Part shown: piece by piece, positions 1 through 7,465 of the stretch
How positions within the stretch are numbered: position 1 is the stretch's first letter
Layout of the letters: each line of letters opens with the position of its first letter
DNA from: Cellvibrionales bacterium
GTDB taxonomy: Bacteria; Pseudomonadota; Gammaproteobacteria; Pseudomonadales; UBA7434
Direction: 5' to 3'
NCBI GenBank assembly: GCA_018668095.1
Contig: JABIQF010000246.1
Coordinates: forward strand, 1 to 26,384
DNA length: 26,384 nucleotides
Made by a program: the position numbers and the translations under genes
The notes under the pieces: generated by a model
Seen by the model: the letters and a program-made list of their open reading frames with translations, nothing else
Databases searched by the model: none
Told to the model about the DNA's origin: nothing

Positions 1-458
1 CACGGTTTTTACTTGTTTTAAAATAAAAAGAAGTCTACTGAACTTGTTCGTTGTAGCCTCATTGTGTTTTGAAAAGTCTGAGGAATCAGAATGATATTGG
101 CTGGAGGCGAGCTCAGATATTGACGAACAATTAAAGTCGAGTGAAAAACGTTTTCATAGGCGCTGCAAAGGTGTACTGAATAAAACCACCCCAAAGCGAA
201 TAGGTTATATCGGGGTCAATCTTCGTCAGATTGTGTGCTTTCTTTTGGTTACTTTTCTTTGCACAAGCAAAGAAAAGTGACTGGCATGTCGGGCCACCCC
301 CGACGACCTTGACCTTAAAACTTAAAAAAATTTCAAAAACTCACAGCCATACAAATACAATCTAAAAAGCGCGTCAGCTACCTTTCCTATTTGTTATCCA
401 TCAAAAATTAAAGTAAGTTATAAAGCTTCATCCACATCCAACAGCGCGCACATTCTTT
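1..458. other. Non-coding region upstream of the rhomboid gene
   Basis: I see no convincing gene here; all frames are broken by stops and no recognisable protein appears. The stretch holds the strong inverted repeat at 251-278 and a smaller one at 288-304. A distant pair, ttgttcgt near 46-53 and acgaacaa near 122-129, could also pair. I could not identify a good sigma-70 promoter for the downstream gene. Confidence 0.6.
251..304. repeat. Extragenic inverted-repeat element
   Basis: Two perfect 12-base arms, acttttctttgc at 251-262 and gcaaagaaaagt at 267-278, are separated by the 4-base loop acaa. A second short hairpin follows, gtcggg at 288-293 with cccgac at 299-304. The wording of the element (ttttggttacttttctttg...caaagaaaagtgac) matches a type of interspersed repeat I recall from many gammaproteobacterial genomes, often mis-annotated there as small proteins. 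Only one copy is present in this window, so its repeat nature is inference. Confidence 0.6.
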
Positions 459-1187
459 ATGTTCCCAATAAAAGACGACAACCCTCAAATCAACATCCCC
501 TATGTCACCTACATAATCATCGGCCTCAATGCGCTTGCATGGTTCACCCTTCAAGGTATGGGCAGTCACGGCATATTAGAACAATCCGTTTGTCAGTATG
601 GATTAATCCCCGCCGATTTATTTAGCGCCATTTCTTTTGAAGCCAGAGAGTGGATATGCCCCGCTAATAGCGGCGTAGGTTGGACCGGTTTATTCAGCTC
701 CATGTTTATGCACGGCAGCTGGATGCATATTCTCGGCAACATGTGGTTTATGTGGGTGTTTGGCGGCAATGTCGAAGACGCCATGGGTGCCCGCCGTTTT
801 GCTTTGTTCTATTTGGTTTGCGGATTATGCGCCGCCATGGCTCAGGTGTTAGCCGATACTCATTCGCTGGTACCCATGGTTGGCGCATCCGGCGCTATTG
901 GCGGTGTAATGGGTGCATACATCATGCTTTACCCGCGAGTTAAAGTGCACTTGCTGATGTTCTTGTTTGTTTTTATTACTACCTTCCGTGTGCCCGCCGT
1001 GTTGATGTTGGGTTATTGGATGCTGGTACAGTTGGCAGGTGGTTTTGCATCGCTAGGCGTGACCGGGGGCGGCGTGGCATTTTGGGCGCACATCGGAGGT
1101 TTTGTTGCGGGCGCTGTTTTGGTGTGGGGCTTTAAAGACGATGAATTGCTAGCACAACATCCTTGTTATGGCTGGCGTAAGTTTTAA
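459..1187 (+). CDS. Rhomboid family intramembrane serine protease
   Basis: The 242-residue protein is a polytopic membrane protein with the rhomboid core. The sequence shows HGSWMHILGN with His85, His90 and Asn93, the catalytic serine in GASG (Ser144), and the catalytic histidine in AHIGG (His211). Rhomboids cleave membrane-spanning substrates within the bilayer using this Ser-His pair, with the Asn/His residues helping form the oxyanion hole. The first membrane segment covers roughly residues 14-32. The length fits a bacterial rhomboid of basic six-helix plan without a large extra domain. The ATG start has no clear Shine-Dalgarno sequence. The gene converges on the aminotransferase gene with a 21-base gap. 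The substrate is unknown, and no partner gene is visible nearby. Confidence 0.9.
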   Translation: MFPIKDDNPQINIPYVTYIIIGLNALAWFTLQGMGSHGILEQSVCQYGLIPADLFSAISFEAREWICPANSGVGWTGLFSSMFMHGSWMHILGNMWFMWVFGGNVEDAMGARRFALFYLVCGLCAAMAQVLADTHSLVPMVGASGAIGGVMGAYIMLYPRVKVHLLMFLFVFITTFRVPAVLMLGYWMLVQLAGGFASLGVTGGGVAFWAHIGGFVAGAVLVWGFKDDELLAQHPCYGWRKF

Positions 1188-1208
1188 TGAATAGTATTGA
1201 GAATAAAT

Positions 1209-2513
1209 TTATTCAGCGAGCTTTTGTTTTACTGTAGCAAGTTTCACACAGTTAACAAACACGGCCATTGCGCCTTCTACATCGGCTAATTCTGGATAAG
1301 ACGGTGCAATACGAATATTGTTATTTAGTGGGTCATTGCCATTAGGAAAAGTAGCACCTGCTGGCGTTAATTTAACACCGGCTTCTGCAGCTAATGCGAC
1401 AACCGCTTTTGCTAAGCCTGGTTTGGTGTCAAAAGAAACAAAATAACCGCCTTCTGGATTACTCCATTCACCCATACCTGTATTTGCGATATGACTTTCT
1501 AAACTTTCGGCTACGGCCGCAAACTTAGGAGCAATTATTTTTGCATGTTGTGCCATATGCGCAGCAACACCAGTGGTATCTTTTAAGAAGCGCACGTGGC
1601 GTAGCTGGTTTAATTTGTCAGAGCCAATAGAGGCCATGCCAAAATGTTGAGTAAACCCTTTAACGTTTGCGGCACTAGAGGCAATGTAGCCAATGCCAGC
1701 ACCAGCAAATGTAATCTTTGATGTTGAGCCAAACTGAAGCACTGAATCTAAGGTGCCTAGGGCTTTTGCTTTTTCATCGATGTTGGATAAGGCTGGCGCG
1801 GCATCACTTAGGCTGTGAACGGCATAGGCGTTGTCCCATAAGACTAAAAAGTTATCACCAGCAATTTGACCAAGGGCAGCTAATCGCGACACGGTTTCGT
1901 CGTTATAAACTTCGCCAGTTGGATTTGAAAAGCGGGGTACACACCAGATACCTTTAATAGAGGCATCGGCTTTAACGAGCGCTTCGACTTGATCCATATC
2001 TGGGCCGTTACCGGTAAGGGCTACGGGAATCATTTCAATGCCCAGTTGAGCGCAGAGGCTAAAATGTCTGTCATAACCTGGGCTAGGGCAGAGTATTTTG
2101 GTTGTTGAGCCTGTTGCTTGTTCCTCGTCGCGCCATGATGTGGCGTTTGCTTGAAGACCAAGATGGTAACTAAACCAAAGGCTGTAGTGCATTAGGCTTA
2201 GGCTGCTATTGCCGCCAACAAACACGCGAGTACTGCTGTCACTGTCGGTGACGCCTAAAATAGAGCCAAATAATTTTTTCGCTGCAGGTATGCCGTCGAG
2301 TACGCCGTAATTGCGCAAGTCCGTACCTGCATCATCATGAGTGCTATCACCCAGAATGTTGTTGAGGGGGTTGGACAGGTCGAGTTGAGCTGTTGATGGC
2401 TTGCCACGGGTAAGATCCAATTGCACATTCTGATCAATAAAGTGTTTGTGCTGTTGTTCCAGTTCAGCCAAGGCAGTTTGTAGCTCAGCAGGTGTTGCTT
2501 GATCGATATGCAA
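1209..2513 (-). CDS. PLP-dependent aminotransferase, Asp_aminotransf (MocR-like/type Ic) family
   Basis: This fold-type I aminotransferase matches the family of Corynebacterium-type aspartate aminotransferases (PF12897). Seen directly, in the numbering of the longer 439-residue reading: LDLTRGKPS near the N-terminus, SNPTG with Asn202, DNAY with Asp232, and the PLP lysine in STSKITFAGAG (Lys271). It probably transfers an amino group between aspartate or a related amino acid and 2-oxoglutarate; substrate choice cannot be read from the sequence. The frame stays open to a TTG at 2528. I prefer the TTG at 2511-2513 because a GGAG lies 7 bases upstream at 2521-2524, giving 434 residues starting MHIDQATPAEL. 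A promoter with a perfect -10 box lies just upstream. Confidence 0.9.
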   Translation of the reverse strand: MHIDQATPAELQTALAELEQQHKHFIDQNVQLDLTRGKPSTAQLDLSNPLNNILGDSTHDDAGTDLRNYGVLDGIPAAKKLFGSILGVTDSDSSTRVFVGGNSSLSLMHYSLWFSYHLGLQANATSWRDEEQATGSTTKILCPSPGYDRHFSLCAQLGIEMIPVALTGNGPDMDQVEALVKADASIKGIWCVPRFSNPTGEVYNDETVSRLAALGQIAGDNFLVLWDNAYAVHSLSDAAPALSNIDEKAKALGTLDSVLQFGSTSKITFAGAGIGYIASSAANVKGFTQHFGMASIGSDKLNQLRHVRFLKDTTGVAAHMAQHAKIIAPKFAAVAESLESHIANTGMGEWSNPEGGYFVSFDTKPGLAKAVVALAAEAGVKLTPAGATFPNGNDPLNNNIRIAPSYPELADVEGAMAVFVNCVKLATVKQKLAE

Positions 2514-2579
2514 GGAGTGTCTCCACAAAAAAAGTAATCATTGTTTTTTTAGAATGTCTGTCTTTCCAGAATGCCAGAG

Positions 2580-2609
2580 ATTATACCGTCTGTGTGATCA
2601 AATGGTGAA
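2580..2609 (-). promoter_or_regulatory. Predicted sigma-70 promoter of the aminotransferase gene
   Basis: On the minus strand a perfect TATAAT -10 box (2585 to 2580) is preceded at 18 bases by TTCACC (2609 to 2604), a 4/6 match to the -35 consensus. Transcription would start near 2573, giving a leader of about 60 bases before the TTG start. The prediction rests on sequence match alone. Confidence 0.45.
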
Positions 2610-2685
2610 TATCACTCAGGGTTATCTGGTCTTATTTAACGTCAATTTTTCGCAATGAGATAAGTCGCTGGGTTCTGAACCATAA

Positions 2686-3069
2686 CTAGTCGCTGATTTG
2701 GTTAAAGTCACTGATTAGCGCCTCAATACGATCGAGTGCTGATCGTGAGGCATCAATAATCTGAAAGCCTGCCCAATAGCGCTTATCTGCTACTTCGACT
2801 CGGCTCCACAGGCAATCTGTGCCAAGATCGACTTGTTTGTGACCACTCATAGCATCTGGTAATTGTAAACTAACAGAATAGATACGGTTACTCTCAATAA
2901 GCGTATCACTCATCAACATAAATCCTTCCGTTGTAATGTTGACTAAAGCACCCATTTTTTTATGGGTATTGATATTGATCACTGAAATGGGTTTATGCAG
3001 TTCGACGCGCTGCTGCTGACGGCGTGTTTGCAGCTCTATAGAACTTGCTTTGTGTAATGGTGGAGTCAT
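2686..3069 (-). CDS. PilZ domain protein (probable c-di-GMP receptor)
   Basis: This 127-residue protein is essentially a single PilZ domain. The first c-di-GMP-binding motif RxxxR is present (Arg17 and Arg21 in TRRQQQR). The second, normally (D/N)xSxxG, reads Asn44-Ile-Thr-Thr-Glu-Gly49, with threonine replacing serine. A WAGFQI segment (Trp99-Ile104) closes the beta-barrel. PilZ proteins bind the second messenger cyclic di-GMP and often control motility or surface attachment. The gene lies 26 bases downstream of the DUF1631 gene on the same strand, so they are probably co-transcribed. The Thr substitution is conservative, and binding is likely but unproven. Confidence 0.85.
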   Translation of the reverse strand: MTPPLHKASSIELQTRRQQQRVELHKPISVININTHKKMGALVNITTEGFMLMSDTLIESNRIYSVSLQLPDAMSGHKQVDLGTDCLWSRVEVADKRYWAGFQIIDASRSALDRIEALISDFNQISD

Positions 3070-3095
3070 AACAATTTCTCACATTAGTATATTCG

Positions 3096-5345
3096 TTAGG
3101 CGGTTTGGGCTTTCAGTTTTAAGCGATCAACAACGGTTTCTAGCATGCGCTCAAAGAAAGGTTTTTTAAGTTGTGTATTACTAACGCTTATCCAGCCTTT
3201 GTTAATGCCTAATGCAATTTCGTTTGCACTGACAATGGCGACTTGCTGCCCCATTGAATTTGATAGCATGCAGTTTTGAGTTTTTTTATTATACCAAGTC
3301 AGTTTAAGTCGACGTGAAGGTTCATTGGGTTTTTGCCAATTTAGCCAAGTGCCAAAATCCATGGATAAAACATCTGCTATTGCATTGTCGCTGGCGCGTT
3401 CAATGGTCGCTGCGGCCTGTTTAATTTTAGATAGCTTGGCTTTAGATAGCTTGGTTTTAGATGGCTGGGTTGTAGAGAGTTTATTTTTTTCTTTACTAAT
3501 GTTTGTTTGATGTCTTTTTTCTAAGTGTGAGATTTCTTGATTTACCAAGTGAGAATTTGTGACATTCGGGGGGCGTTTTTTTAATACAGGTTGCTCGGTT
3601 TTAACAGTGTTGTTTTCATCATAGACTTTGGGGCTAGAGGTTTTTTGTGCGCCATGAATGTTTTCGGTAGCCAACTTGCGGCACATTTCTAAGCTGTTTA
3701 GATGTTGTTGTATTTCGTTGGCATCCAAACCTACGCAGCTTAATCCGTTTTTTAATTTTTCATTGAGTGCGTTACATAAATCTTTTGCTTGTAGTATTTC
3801 TTCATTACTAATTTTTGGTTCGATATACCATAGCAGCTCATCAATAAAATTAATGGCTTCTTGCCATTGTAGGCTTTCGTCGCCATGTCGTAGTAATGTA
3901 TAGGCTAAAAATGCACTCCATGGTTTGTGGATGAGTTGTAAAATAGGTTTAGGAAGATCTTCGTTGCAGAGCTTGTCATCAATTAAATGCATTACTTTTT
4001 CGCGACCTGACTCTAAAGCTTCTTTGCCTTTTGCCGCTTGAATACTACGTTTCTCTGTAATGCTTGCTTGGCGTTCAATTTTTTCTATATAGGTATTAAA
4101 CTCTATGGCAAGCTGACTGAATATTGAATTGCTGTTGTCGTTATCAAAATCGGTAATGATTTTTTTTACAACGCTTTGCATATGTTGGTAAACGTTATTT
4201 TTAGTTGAGGTGTCATCCGTTAGCCAATGTTCGCCGGCTGTAATGAGTTGGTTGACTAGCTGCCTGGCATCATGCTTGGGATTACTTAAAAATGTCTCAT
4301 CAAGCAGTGCGAGTTTAAGAAGTGGTGTGTGCAAATGGCTAAGAAGTGATTTCACTGAATCATGCAAAGCATCATCATTAAGAATATGTTCAAACAAGAT
4401 GCCGACACATTCAATAGCTTGCTGCTGGCTTTTATTCGCATTGCTATTTGCAAGTGCTGGCGCTGGTTCGGCAGTAATGGATGCATCGGTAAATCGCATC
4501 AGTTGCTGCGATTGCAGGGCGCTGAGTTCGGCAATTAATCGTTCAGCTGAAATGCTCGGAAGGTGATTGTTGTTCGGCATCGATTGCGTGCTAAGTATAG
4601 ATCGCATCACTTCGAAAAGTTCGCTTTGTCGATCTTCTGATTCCTTGATGACTGCGTTATCACTTTTGCGGCGCTTGGGCGTAAGGGTGCGATCAGTTCG
4701 ATGATGGTAGCGGAGGTTGGGCAGCACATTACGATTGACTAAGTGTAGGTTTACGTCGGCATAAAGATTGGCCAGATGCTTAAGAAAATAGCGATCAAAT
4801 AATTTTAATACAATTAACCGGCTTTGTAGGTCGAGTGACAAACTGTCAATGCAGGACATAAAGTTATTGCAGAGCACTTGCGGCGAAAAGGGGTTGTTTT
4901 TGGGAGTCAGTTTAATGCCGTTGTTTAAAAGCGCTAAACGTTGGCCTAGTGCAAATAAGCCTTCAGCGTAATCTGCTTCTGCGCGATGACTCATGCTCGT
5001 AAGTGCAACTTCAAGCTCCATTTCGTCGTTATCTATTAGGCTTAAAACATTGTCACTACTGTCGATACGTTTTTTCTTCGTTTGAGCTTGAGCGCTGGGG
5101 GTTATCAACACGGCGAAAAGTGCCGAGAGTGTCCGCTCAAATTGTACTGGCAGTTGTTGTTGTTGAGTGTCGATGGCTTGCTGAACTTCAAAATATCGCT
5201 GCTGCATCTCATTGTCATCAGCTTGTTCTGCTTGTTGAAAAAGGTGCTCATTCGCAGCACTTATAAAGGTGCTTAGTTGGCTCTGGCAAAACTGACGTAA
5301 ACGAGAGTGGCAGTCGATGAGTATCTGGCGTGAATCGTTGATCAT
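3096..5345 (-). CDS. DUF1631 domain protein
   Basis: This large, mostly alpha-helical protein of 749 residues fits the DUF1631 family (PF07793), whose function is not established. It has no signal peptide or clear membrane segment and is probably cytoplasmic. The C-terminal 88 residues (about 662-749, starting MDFGTWLNW) look beta-rich, with RLKLTWYN and NKGWI signatures reminiscent of a PilZ-like barrel at the end of these proteins. A low-complexity, Lys/Ser-rich linker at about 600-645 carries a five-residue repeat. I chose the ATG at 5345 because GGAGG lies 5 bases upstream; the longer frame starts at a TTG (5378) without such a site. The gene is followed by a PilZ gene, suggesting a link to c-di-GMP signalling. 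Confidence 0.8.
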   Translation of the reverse strand: MINDSRQILIDCHSRLRQFCQSQLSTFISAANEHLFQQAEQADDNEMQQRYFEVQQAIDTQQQQLPVQFERTLSALFAVLITPSAQAQTKKKRIDSSDNVLSLIDNDEMELEVALTSMSHRAEADYAEGLFALGQRLALLNNGIKLTPKNNPFSPQVLCNNFMSCIDSLSLDLQSRLIVLKLFDRYFLKHLANLYADVNLHLVNRNVLPNLRYHHRTDRTLTPKRRKSDNAVIKESEDRQSELFEVMRSILSTQSMPNNNHLPSISAERLIAELSALQSQQLMRFTDASITAEPAPALANSNANKSQQQAIECVGILFEHILNDDALHDSVKSLLSHLHTPLLKLALLDETFLSNPKHDARQLVNQLITAGEHWLTDDTSTKNNVYQHMQSVVKKIITDFDNDNSNSIFSQLAIEFNTYIEKIERQASITEKRSIQAAKGKEALESGREKVMHLIDDKLCNEDLPKPILQLIHKPWSAFLAYTLLRHGDESLQWQEAINFIDELLWYIEPKISNEEILQAKDLCNALNEKLKNGLSCVGLDANEIQQHLNSLEMCRKLATENIHGAQKTSSPKVYDENNTVKTEQPVLKKRPPNVTNSHLVNQEISHLEKRHQTNISKEKNKLSTTQPSKTKLSKAKLSKIKQAAATIERASDNAIADVLSMDFGTWLNWQKPNEPSRRLKLTWYNKKTQNCMLSNSMGQQVAIVSANEIALGINKGWISVSNTQLKKPFFERMLETVVDRLKLKAQTA
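3426..3470 (-). repeat. Three 15-bp tandem repeats inside the DUF1631 gene
   Basis: Three adjacent 15-base units occupy 3426-3440, 3441-3455 and 3456-3470. The first two differ only at their last base, and the third has three differences. In frame they encode a repeated five-residue unit of the pattern SK-x-KL (SKTKL, SKAKL, SKIK-) in the linker before the C-terminal domain. Because 15 is a multiple of three, copy changes would not break the reading frame. Confidence 0.85.
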
Positions 5346-5366
5346 TGTCTCCTCCGATGATGGAGC

Positions 5367-5478
5367 GCTGAATGGCAAGTGCCTATTTATAACTGAATGG
5401 CAAGCTATAACTGAATGGCAAGCTATAACTGAATGGGCAAGTGCCTATCTATAAAAGGGCGCTCTATAAAAGGGCGTT
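5367..5478. repeat. Tandem repeats in the promoter/leader region of the DUF1631 gene
   Basis: The unit aactgaatggcaagctat (18 bases) occurs at 5391-5408 and 5409-5426. Two related outer copies flank these: gaatggcaagtgcctat within 5367-5390 and gaatgggcaagtgcctat after 5427. Beside them a 15-base unit, ctataaaagggcg plus two bases, occurs at 5449-5463 and 5464-5478. On the minus strand each 15-base unit carries TTTTATAG, a -10-like sequence. The array lies immediately upstream of the DUF1631 start codon and may affect its transcription. Confidence 0.85.
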
Positions 5479-5887
5479 GGTGTAAACCGATTTTGATGAT
5501 GAATCTGGTTTTTAGTATAGGAGTGATTAATTAATCGAATTGCAAATTTTTTTCTGAAGCTCGTATTCTGCGGGTTTGTCGTCATAAACGTGCTCAATAT
5601 CACGTAAATAGTGAGTCAACACTACGGCTTTAAAGTCGACTAATAACTTGTTTGATAATGCGGATATAAAGAGTATCAAAGCCGTTACAATTCGGTATAA
5701 AAGAAGGGCTTTTATTATATAACTCAAGGGGTTATGATGCGCCGCCTGAAAGTTTGAATGGCGTAAAAAAGTATTTAAAAGGTATCGAAAAGGGATAAGT
5801 ATCGAGCCTGTTTTTACAGCATAAAAAATAATCAATCATTTTACATTCAACTATAGCATTAGGGGATTTACTATCAATATTAAGCAG
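5479..5887. other. Gap between the DUF1631 gene and the 5888 gene
   Basis: This 409-base AT-rich interval holds the presumed divergent promoters of the two flanking genes. It also contains a doubtful minus-strand reading frame (5527-5835). On the plus strand there is a roughly 40-codon open stretch, about 5671-5799, without a start codon, whose peptide (ending YLKGIEKG) looks protein-like. This could be a decayed gene remnant or chance. Confidence 0.4.
5527..5835 (-). CDS. Doubtful small hypothetical membrane protein
   Basis: A 102-residue reading frame opens with TTG. It has a hydrophobic stretch around residues 43-61 (IIKALLLYRIVTALILF) and a charged C-terminal tail (VYDDKPAEYELQKK) that looks like real protein. 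No family is recognised and no Shine-Dalgarno site supports the start. The frame would be transcribed towards the DUF1631 gene. It may be a real small gene, a truncated one, or chance; I lean slightly against it. Confidence 0.22.
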   Translation of the reverse strand: MIIFYAVKTGSILIPFRYLLNTFLRHSNFQAAHHNPLSYIIKALLLYRIVTALILFISALSNKLLVDFKAVVLTHYLRDIEHVYDDKPAEYELQKKICNSIN

Positions 5888-6280
5888 ATGACGGACGATG
5901 GATTGCCGTACCCTGAGTTTTTGCTCGAACATATTACTAATGAGTGGTCAGACGTTAATGTGCCACTTATAGATCCAGATGTTTGTCTTAAAGTCGATTC
6001 CAGTCTTTCTTATTGTGGTTGTGTTGTTCCCAGCACAAAGCTACGCCAATTCGTTTATCTTTATCAGCAATCACATGATTTTGATTATGAAACTATCGCG
6101 ATTTTAACGCGTATTGCTAAAGGCTTGGCTGATGATGCCGCCATTTGGGATGATTTGGTTGCGCTTGAGTTTCAGCGAGATTGTGGGCTCTCACGAGATC
6201 ACTACCTCGCTGAGTTGTTGGCGGTGGCCGAGCGGGTTGAAGCCGAAGCTTCGCTTTTTGATGAGTTGTTAAGCGCTTAA
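5888..6280 (+). CDS. Hypothetical acidic protein, no recognised family
   Basis: This 130-residue protein is acidic and mostly helical in its second half (about 55-130), which is rich in Ala, Leu, Asp and Glu. A CGC pair of cysteines sits near residues 43-45. It has no signal peptide or membrane segment, and I do not recognise a family. Codon use resembles the neighbouring genes, supporting real coding. The ATG at 5888 has no good Shine-Dalgarno site. An AGGGG at 5861-5865 lies 7 bases before an in-frame ATC (5873), and the frame stays open back to a stop at 5822-5824. A non-standard start is therefore possible but unproven. The gene stands alone, followed by a 435-base gap before rpsF. Confidence 0.6.
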   Translation: MTDDGLPYPEFLLEHITNEWSDVNVPLIDPDVCLKVDSSLSYCGCVVPSTKLRQFVYLYQQSHDFDYETIAILTRIAKGLADDAAIWDDLVALEFQRDCGLSRDHYLAELLAVAERVEAEASLFDELLSA

Positions 6281-6715
6281 TTCCTTATCGCTCTCCCTAT
6301 CTCTGACATATCCTCTTTATCTAATGCTCTAAAAATGCTTTAGCCTTAATGGCGTGTTCACTTTTATTACTTATATGCGCCTTTTTTTGGCGACCTCATG
6401 ACGCTATGAGCGTTAAAAGTTGACCGATCTTGGCTATTTGCTGATGCTTCTTTAATAGAAGGAGGTTTTTTGTCTAAAGCGACAGGCTTTTAAATATTAG
6501 CTAAATGCGCTGTTGTGGGGGTAAGTGGTGCCGAAATAAGGCTAAAAATCGCTTAACAGAGATTATATCTTGCTATTTAGGCGCACTTTCCATAGACTTC
6601 GCGCTCTTTTTTCGCCCTCAGACCGTTTGAAGGCTTAACTCCTTGTTTTACTGCAAGACAATCGACTGGCAAGTCGACGGTATTTGCAGAAAGCATAATC
6701 CCATAGGGAGCACAT
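6281..6715 (+). other. Non-coding region upstream of rpsF
   Basis: No gene is supported in this 435-base gap. It should contain the promoter of the ribosomal-protein operon. The best candidate I see is TTAACA at 6553-6558 with TATTTA at 6574-6579, but the 15-base spacer makes it weak. Small inverted repeats occur near 6380-6415, for example cgcc-ttttttt-ggcg and ctcat-gacgct-atgag. The last 65 bases hold the stem-loop leader described separately. Confidence 0.5.
6651..6689 (+). promoter_or_regulatory. Stem-loop leader before rpsF (candidate S6:S18 autoregulatory site)
   Basis: An outer stem pairs ctgcaa (6651-6656) with ttgcag (6684-6689). An inner perfect 6-bp stem pairs tcgact (6662-6667) with agtcga (6672-6677) around the loop ggca. 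The internal loop between the stems has gacaa on the 5' side and cggtat on the 3' side. Known rpsF leaders in many bacteria form a two-stem element bound by the S6:S18 complex to repress translation. The position, about 27 bases before the rpsF start, fits that role. I could not confirm the conserved CCG element, so identity with the known motif is inference. Confidence 0.5.
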
Positions 6716-7180
6716 ATGCGACACTACGAAATCGTGTTCATGGTTCATCCGGACCAGAGCGAGCAAGTCCCAGGTATGATCGAAAGATATACTGCGGCTA
6801 TTAATAAAGACGGCGGATCAGTTCATCGCCTAGAAGATTGGGGACGACGTCAGTTGGCCTATCCAATCAACAAAATCCATAAAGCGCACTACGTTTTGAT
6901 GAATGTCGAAGCGACCCAGCCTGCGTTGGAAGAATTGACAACTAACTTCAAATACAATGATGCTGTGATTCGTAACTTAGTCATTCGCACCGATGCGCCT
7001 GTTACAGACGAGTCGTCTATCATGAAAGCGGAAACTGAGCAGCGTGAGCGTAAAGCTCGCTATGACGCTCGTTCTGCAACTGAAGCTGCTAAAGCACCAG
7101 AGAAAAAAGCAGTTGAAGAGGCAAGTGATAGCGCAGCGAATGCCGAGTCAAAAAGCTCGGACGATACCGCAGCCGAATAA
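6716..7180 (+). CDS. rpsF: 30S ribosomal protein S6
   Basis: The protein begins MRHYEIVFMVHPDQSEQVPGM and contains EDWGRRQLAYPINK and HYVLMNVE, the S6 hallmarks. S6 binds 16S rRNA in the central domain of the small subunit together with S18. The first ~100 residues are the S6 fold. The remaining ~50 are a Lys/Ala/Glu-rich acidic tail, so at 154 residues it is longer than the E. coli protein (about 131-135). The tail ends TAAE, so whether RimK-type glutamylation occurs is unclear. A GGGAG sits 5-6 bases before the ATG. It is the first gene of the operon with rpsR, a membrane protein and rplI. Confidence 0.98.
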   Translation: MRHYEIVFMVHPDQSEQVPGMIERYTAAINKDGGSVHRLEDWGRRQLAYPINKIHKAHYVLMNVEATQPALEELTTNFKYNDAVIRNLVIRTDAPVTDESSIMKAETEQRERKARYDARSATEAAKAPEKKAVEEASDSAANAESKSSDDTAAE

Positions 7181-7215
7181 TTCGGCTACAGCAGATTAAG
7201 TAATAGGAGAACATC

Positions 7216-7443
7216 ATGGCTCGTTTTTTTCGCCGTAGAAAATTTTGTCGTTTCACCGCCGAAGGCGTTGATTACATCGATTATAAAGACCTCGATGTAT
7301 TAAAAGAATATATTTCAGAAACAGGAAAGATTGTTCCTAGTCGTATTACTGGAACAAAAGCAAAGTACCAGCGTCAGTTGGCAACCGCTATTAAGCGCGC
7401 GCGTTACTTAGCGTTAGTGCCTTACACGGATAGCCATAAGTAA
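7216..7443 (+). CDS. rpsR: 30S ribosomal protein S18
   Basis: This 75-residue protein starts MARFFRRRKFCRFTAEGVDYIDYKD and contains PSRITGTKAKYQRQLATAIKRARYLALVP across its RNA-binding half, typical of S18 in sequence and length. S18 pairs with S6 on 16S rRNA. A strong AGGAG precedes the ATG. It lies 35 bases after rpsF with no priB between them, unlike the E. coli rpsF-priB-rpsR-rplI operon. Confidence 0.98.
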   Translation: MARFFRRRKFCRFTAEGVDYIDYKDLDVLKEYISETGKIVPSRITGTKAKYQRQLATAIKRARYLALVPYTDSHK

Positions 7444-7465
7444 TTAGAAAGGTTATTGCTTCGTC

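Noticed and set aside
4210..4566. 118-codon plus-strand reading frame
   Set aside because: It lies wholly antisense within the DUF1631 gene, and its Ser/Cys-rich composition is typical of a shadow frame.
5391..5478. CRISPR array
   Set aside because: The repeats are directly adjacent without unique spacers, and no cas genes are present.
5732..5932. 66-codon minus-strand frame
   Set aside because: It overlaps the 5888 gene in antisense and the weak 5527-5835 frame; no start signal or protein-like pattern.
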